This document shows, one piece after another, positions 5,525-8,768 of a stretch of DNA of 8,768 bases. A program made the translations under genes and the position numbers. Under the pieces are notes generated by a model. That model saw only the letters and a list, made by a program, of their open reading frames with translations. It ran no database searches and had not been told where the DNA came from. Numbering within the stretch: position 1 is the first letter of the stretch; every line of letters begins with the position of its first letter. The stretch is from Oscillospiraceae bacterium (GTDB taxonomy: Bacteria > Bacillota > Clostridia > Oscillospirales > Ruminococcaceae): the NCBI GenBank assembly GCA_016296485.1, contig JAEDJF010000064.1, forward strand, positions 1 through 8,768. The letters are read 5' to 3'.

Positions 5525-6964
5525 TTATACGTCAACGACGGCGCCGCAGCCAAGAAATTCCTTATTTTTTTCAAGAATCGGTCTTACGGTGCCGGCAAGA
5601 TATTCCTCTGTTTGCTGCTCCGCCATTCCGGTGAAGGTGGCGGGGCTTGTGAGCTCTTTGAGTTCCTCGTCCGTGAGCCCGAAGACGGGGTCGGACTTGA
5701 TCCGGTCGAGAAGGTCGTTGTTTTTGCCGTAAAGCTTCACCTGCTCGGCGGCTTTTACGGAGTGCTCCCGGATTGCCTCGTGAAGAACCTGGCGGTCGCC
5801 GCCTTTATTCTTGACGCAGTACATCAGTATATTCTCCGTCGCAAGAAAAGGAAGCTCCTCGTCGAGGTGTTTTTTCATAACGGCGGGATATGCCCGAAGC
5901 CCGGAAATCACGTTCATATAGAGATTCAAAATTCCGTCAACTGCGAGAAAAGCCTCGGGAATTGAGATTCGGCGGTTCGCCGAATCGTCAAGGCTCCGCT
6001 CCAGCCACTGGCTGGCGGCGGTGACCGCCGGGTTCATAAGGTCGCAAATGACGTAGCGGGAGAGGGAGGCAATGCGCTCGCTGCGCATGGGGTTGCGCTT
6101 GTAAGCCATTGCGGAGGAGCCGATCTGCTTGCTCTCGAAGGGCTCGTCCACCTCCTTGAGGTGGGAAAGGAGCCTTACGTCCCCGGCAAATTTGGAAGCG
6201 CTCTGGGCGATTCCGGAGAGCACCTCAAGGACGTAGAAATCCATTTTTCTCGTATAGGTCTGCCCGCTGACGGCGAAGCAGGAGCCAAAGCCGGTTTTCT
6301 CGGCGATTTTCTTTTCAAGGAGCTTCACTTTTTCGGCGTCGCCGTCGAAAAGCTCAAGGAAGCTGGCGCCGGTGCCCGTGGTGCCCTTGCAGCCGAGAAG
6401 CTTCAGATTTTTGAGCTGGAAATCGAGATTTTCGAGGTCCATCAGAAGGTCCTGTATCCAGAGGGTGGCGCGCTTGCCGAGGGTGGTGGGCTGCGCCGCC
6501 TGGAAATGGGTGTAGGCAAGGGTGGGCTGGGACTTTTGAGCATCGGCGAAATCCGCCAGGGCGGAGACGGTGCTCAAAAGCATTTTCCGCGTCCGAAGGA
6601 GCGCTTCGCGCATAAGAATGACGTCCGTGTTGTCCCCGACGTAGCAGGAGGTGGCGCCCAGATGTATGATGGGCTTCGCCTTGGGACAGGCTTCGCCGAA
6701 GGTGAGCACGTGCGCCATAACGTCGTGGCGCACCTCGTGCTCATGCTCGGCGGCGCGCTCGAAATCTATGTCGTATATGTGCTCCTTCATCTCGGCAATC
6801 TGCTCGTCGGTGATGCCGATGCCGAGCTCCTTTTCGCTTTCCGCAAGGGCGACCCAGAGCTTGCGCCAGGTGGAGAACTTGCTGTTGTCCGAAAAAATGC
6901 GCTTCATCTCCTCGCCGGAGTACCTTGTGGAGAGCGGGTTTACGTAAAATTCATGGTTTGACAT
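5525..6964 (-). CDS. purB: Adenylosuccinate lyase
   Basis: Removes fumarate from adenylosuccinate to give AMP and from SAICAR to give AICAR, so it acts in both the AMP branch and de novo IMP synthesis; a cytoplasmic homotetramer in the fumarase/aspartase superfamily. The 479 residues belong to the longer, human-ADSL-like type rather than the roughly 430-residue Bacillus type. Visible signatures are RHDVMAHV (His80), GATSCYVGDNTD (about 103-114), YTHFQAAQPTT with catalytic-type His153, and the flexible-loop signature GSSAMAYKRNPMRSE (about 282-296) that carries the catalytic Ser. The SD sequence GAGGTG (6971-6976) lies 6 bases before ATG. It is the first gene of the purB-purA pair, with a promoter across the end of pyrG. 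All key residues are present. Confidence 0.97.
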   Translation of the reverse strand: MSNHEFYVNPLSTRYSGEEMKRIFSDNSKFSTWRKLWVALAESEKELGIGITDEQIAEMKEHIYDIDFERAAEHEHEVRHDVMAHVLTFGEACPKAKPIIHLGATSCYVGDNTDVILMREALLRTRKMLLSTVSALADFADAQKSQPTLAYTHFQAAQPTTLGKRATLWIQDLLMDLENLDFQLKNLKLLGCKGTTGTGASFLELFDGDAEKVKLLEKKIAEKTGFGSCFAVSGQTYTRKMDFYVLEVLSGIAQSASKFAGDVRLLSHLKEVDEPFESKQIGSSAMAYKRNPMRSERIASLSRYVICDLMNPAVTAASQWLERSLDDSANRRISIPEAFLAVDGILNLYMNVISGLRAYPAVMKKHLDEELPFLATENILMYCVKNKGGDRQVLHEAIREHSVKAAEQVKLYGKNNDLLDRIKSDPVFGLTDEELKELTSPATFTGMAEQQTEEYLAGTVRPILEKNKEFLGCGAVVDV

Positions 6965-6999
6965 TTATAGCACCTCATTAAAGGGATTGAAAAACTTTT

Positions 7000-7013
7000 T
7001 GCGCGGGAGCGCA
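7000..7013. terminator. Weak hairpin in the pyrG-purB gap
   Basis: TGCGC (7000-7004) pairs with GCGCA (7009-7013) around GGGA. Both flanks carry A/T runs: CTTTTT follows on the plus strand, and AAAAGTTTTT follows on the minus strand. It may end pyrG transcripts weakly or act as an attenuator in the purB leader, because it lies downstream of the predicted purB start site. A 5-bp stem with an offset T-run is poor for a true terminator in the gene direction. Confidence 0.35.
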
Positions 7014-7031
7014 CTTTTTAAATAACAAATA

Positions 7032-7061
7032 ATTATACACCCTCGGTATAAAAGTTTTCAA
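7032..7061 (-). promoter_or_regulatory. Promoter of the purB-purA operon, overlapping the end of pyrG
   Basis: On the minus strand TTGAAA (7056-7061, 5 of 6 consensus matches) lies 18 bases before a perfect TATAAT (7032-7037). The -10 overlaps the pyrG stop codon (7033-7035), and the -35 lies within the last codons of pyrG. Transcription would start near 7025, giving a leader of about 60 bases that contains the 7000-7013 hairpin. This is the best promoter match in the window. No PurBox-like CCGAAC operator is seen near it. Confidence 0.65.
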
Positions 7062-8646
7062 GAGAAGCCTTGATAAGTCCTTTAAAAAGCGGGTGGGCGC
7101 GGTTGGGACGGGAGCGGAACTCCGGATGGAACTGGACCCCGACGAAGAATTTTTCGCCCGGATACTCCATCGCCTCGACGATATAGCCGTCCGGGGATTT
7201 TCCCGAAAGAATCATGCCGTTTTTCTCGAAAAGCTCCCGGTAGTCGTTGTTGAACTCATAGCGGTGGCGGTGGCGCTCGTGAATGAGCTCCTCGCCGTAA
7301 AGCTCCCGAAGCCTCGTCCCTTCCTTTGTGTTACAGGGGTACGCCCCGAGCCGGAGCGTTCCGCCCTTGTTCGTCTCGTCGCTCTGGTCCGGAAGGAAGT
7401 CGATGACCTTGTGGGCGGAGGAGGCGTCGAACTCGCCGGAGTTCGCGTCCGCAAGACCGCAGACGTTCCGGGCAAACTCGATGACCGCAATCTGCATTCC
7501 GAGGCAGATTCCAAGATAGGGGACGCCGTTTTCGCGGCAGTATTTCGCCGTGGCAATCATTCCCTCGGTGCCGCGCCCGCCGAAGCCGCCGGGAACAATT
7601 ACCCCGGCGCAGTCCGCGAGCCTTTCGGGGACGTTCTCGGCGGTGAGCTCCTCGCTGTTTATCCAGTGGATTTTAACCCGCGCGCCGTAAACGTAGCCCG
7701 CGTGGCGGAGCGCCTCCGCAACGGAGAGATAGGCGTCGTGGAGCTGAACGTATTTGCCGACGAGGGCGATATGCACCGTCTTGTCGCGGTTTTTGATGCT
7801 CTGTATCATCTCGCGCCACTCGGAGAGGTCGGGCTCCGGCGCGTCGATTCCCAGCTCCCGGCAGACGATGTCCGAAAAGCCGTGCTTTTCGAGCATCAGC
7901 GGCGCTTCATAGAGCACCGGCACCGTGATGTTTTCGATTACGCACTCGGGCTTCACGTTGCAGAAAAGGGCGATTTTGTTGAAAATCGACTGCTCAAGGG
8001 GCTTGTCGCAACGGAGCATTATGATGTTCGGGTGAATACCCATTCCCTGGAGCTCCTTGACGGAGTGCTGGGTGGGCTTCGACTTGTGCTCCTCGCTTCC
8101 GCTTATATAAGGAACAAGGGTGACGTGGATATATAGGGAATTTTCCCGCCCGATTTCGAGCCCTATCTGGCGGATTGCCTCGAGGAAGGGCTGGCTCTCA
8201 ATGTCGCCGGTGGTGCCGCCGATTTCGGTTATTACGACGTCGGCGCCGGTCTTCTTGCCGACGGAGTAGATGAACTGCTTTATCTCGCTGGTGATGTGGG
8301 GAATGACCTGCACCGTTTCGCCAAGGTATTCGCCCCGGCGCTCCTTGTTGAGCACGTTCCAATAGACTTTGCCGGTGGTGAGGTTTGAAAATTTGTTGAG
8401 GTCCTCGTCGATGAAGCGCTCGTAGTGCCCGAGGTCAAGGTCGGTCTCCGCCCCGTCCTCGGTGACGTAAACCTCCCCGTGCTGAAAGGGGCTCATGGTC
8501 CCCGGGTCCACGTTGATGTAGGGGTCGAGCTTCTGGGCGGCGACCTTGAGTCCCCGGGACTTTAAAAGCCGCCCGAGGGAAGCGGCGGTAATACCCTTTC
8601 CGAGCCCGGAAACGACGCCGCCGGTGACGAAAATGTACTTGGTCAT
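7033..8646 (-). CDS. pyrG: CTP synthase (glutamine-hydrolysing)
   Basis: Converts UTP to CTP using ATP and glutamine, the last step of pyrimidine nucleotide synthesis; a cytoplasmic tetramer that can polymerise in many species. The 537 residues are full length. The N-terminal synthetase domain (about 1-270) begins MTKYIFVTGGVVSGLGKG with the P-loop at 13-20, then KLDPYINVDPGTM, HGEVYVTEDGAETDLDLGHYERF and EIGGTTGDIES (about 141-151). The class I glutamine amidotransferase domain (about 293-537) has PGGFGGRG, nucleophile Cys381 in GICLGMQ, and His507 and Glu509 in QFHPEF, completing the triad. The start is supported by AAAGGAGG at 8657-8664, 10 bases before ATG. The gene is followed by purB after a 68-bp gap with its own promoter, so pyrG is probably transcribed separately, with some readthrough possible. 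Confidence 0.98.
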   Translation of the reverse strand: MTKYIFVTGGVVSGLGKGITAASLGRLLKSRGLKVAAQKLDPYINVDPGTMSPFQHGEVYVTEDGAETDLDLGHYERFIDEDLNKFSNLTTGKVYWNVLNKERRGEYLGETVQVIPHITSEIKQFIYSVGKKTGADVVITEIGGTTGDIESQPFLEAIRQIGLEIGRENSLYIHVTLVPYISGSEEHKSKPTQHSVKELQGMGIHPNIIMLRCDKPLEQSIFNKIALFCNVKPECVIENITVPVLYEAPLMLEKHGFSDIVCRELGIDAPEPDLSEWREMIQSIKNRDKTVHIALVGKYVQLHDAYLSVAEALRHAGYVYGARVKIHWINSEELTAENVPERLADCAGVIVPGGFGGRGTEGMIATAKYCRENGVPYLGICLGMQIAVIEFARNVCGLADANSGEFDASSAHKVIDFLPDQSDETNKGGTLRLGAYPCNTKEGTRLRELYGEELIHERHRHRYEFNNDYRELFEKNGMILSGKSPDGYIVEAMEYPGEKFFVGVQFHPEFRSRPNRAHPLFKGLIKASLENFYTEGV

Positions 8647-8670
8647 TTTGAAAGTTCCTCCTTTGCAAAA

Positions 8671-8698
8671 TTCATATTGAAAAAACGTAAAATTTCAA
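8671..8698 (-). promoter_or_regulatory. Possible pyrG promoter
   Basis: On the minus strand TTGAAA (8693-8698) lies 16 bases before TATGAA (8671-8676), in strongly AT-rich DNA immediately past the 8704-8732 hairpin. The -10 matches consensus at only 4 of 6 positions, and the predicted start leaves a leader of under 20 bases. It is plausible for a simple promoter lying after an upstream terminator. A promoter beyond the window edge is the alternative. Confidence 0.35.
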
Positions 8699-8703
8699 TA
8701 AAA

Positions 8704-8732
8704 GCGCTTTGCAAAGCAAAAAAATAAAGCGC
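8704..8732 (-). terminator. Hairpin upstream of pyrG: upstream-gene terminator or pyrG attenuator
   Basis: On the minus strand GCGCTTT (8732-8726) pairs with AAAGCGC (8710-8704), followed by TTTTATT. The 15-base loop contains its own GCTTTGC segment, which can pair alternatively with the 3' arm, as in a terminator/antiterminator choice. It probably ends the gene to the right of the window. The other reading is attenuation of pyrG, as known in Bacillus, where CTP level controls readthrough. The transcription start and any GGGC initiation site cannot be located here. Confidence 0.55.
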
Positions 8733-8742
8733 CTTCCGATGC

Positions 8743-8768
8743 CATAAGGGGGCACTTGACCCCGAAAT
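8743..8768 (+). repeat. Possible edge of a dispersed repeat
   Basis: The final bases share a TTGACCCCG core and similar preceding bases (GCCA, then a G-rich run) with 4058-4087. The alignment is short and gapped, and the window ends inside it, so the match could be chance. Confidence 0.25.

Noticed and set aside
6161..6961. Long plus-strand frame opposite purB
   Set aside because: Shadow frame with low-complexity Gly/Ala/Val/Glu composition and no family resemblance.
6965..7032. Purine riboswitch or PurR box before purB
   Set aside because: The gap is too short for a purine riboswitch aptamer plus expression platform, and no CCGAAC-type PurBox is present.
7093..8136. 347-codon plus-strand frame opposite pyrG
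   Set aside because: Shadow of pyrG, with no ribosome binding site or domain that I can see.
1..8768. tRNA or rRNA genes
   Set aside because: No cloverleaf with a GGTTCGA-type T-arm and no rRNA-like sequence was seen in the gaps.

Overview
The window is an ordinary chromosomal stretch of a GC-rich Clostridia-type (Firmicutes) bacterium. I infer this from the clostridial forms of PurA and PurB, strong AGGAGG-type ribosome binding sites, a PepV-type dipeptidase, and short palindromic intergenic repeats of the kind common in gut Oscillospirales/Ruminococcaceae-like genomes. The genus cannot be named from the sequence.

All five real genes are on the minus strand, so transcription runs right to left. 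In that order they are: pyrG (CTP synthase, 8646-7033), purB (adenylosuccinate lyase, 6964-5525), purA (adenylosuccinate synthase, 5504-4230), glmS (glucosamine-6-phosphate synthase, 3669-1846) and a pepV-like M20 dipeptidase gene (1691-270). purB and purA are 20 bp apart and look like one operon. A good promoter for them lies across the end of pyrG. glmS ends in a textbook intrinsic terminator (1806-1835), and the dipeptidase gene has its own promoter just beyond it. The enzymes make the two-step IMP-to-AMP branch (PurA then PurB), CTP (PyrG) and the amino sugar entering cell-wall UDP-GlcNAc synthesis (GlmS). PyrG and GlmS are both glutamine amidotransferases. The dipeptidase is a separate peptide-catabolism gene.

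The non-coding part is the less routine half. The 560-bp purA-glmS gap (3670-4229) holds no credible gene but is packed with hairpin-forming repeats. One of them (about 3761-3880) recurs inverted at 1-120, so two roughly 90% identical copies flank the glmS-pepV segment in opposite orientation. The hairpins of two repeat families show the same strand preference: one strand folds with GCAA loops and G-U pairs, the other does not.

I found no mobile-element genes, CRISPR array, tRNA, rRNA or defence genes. I see no previously undescribed protein system here. The points worth a second look are the repeats and the leader hairpins.
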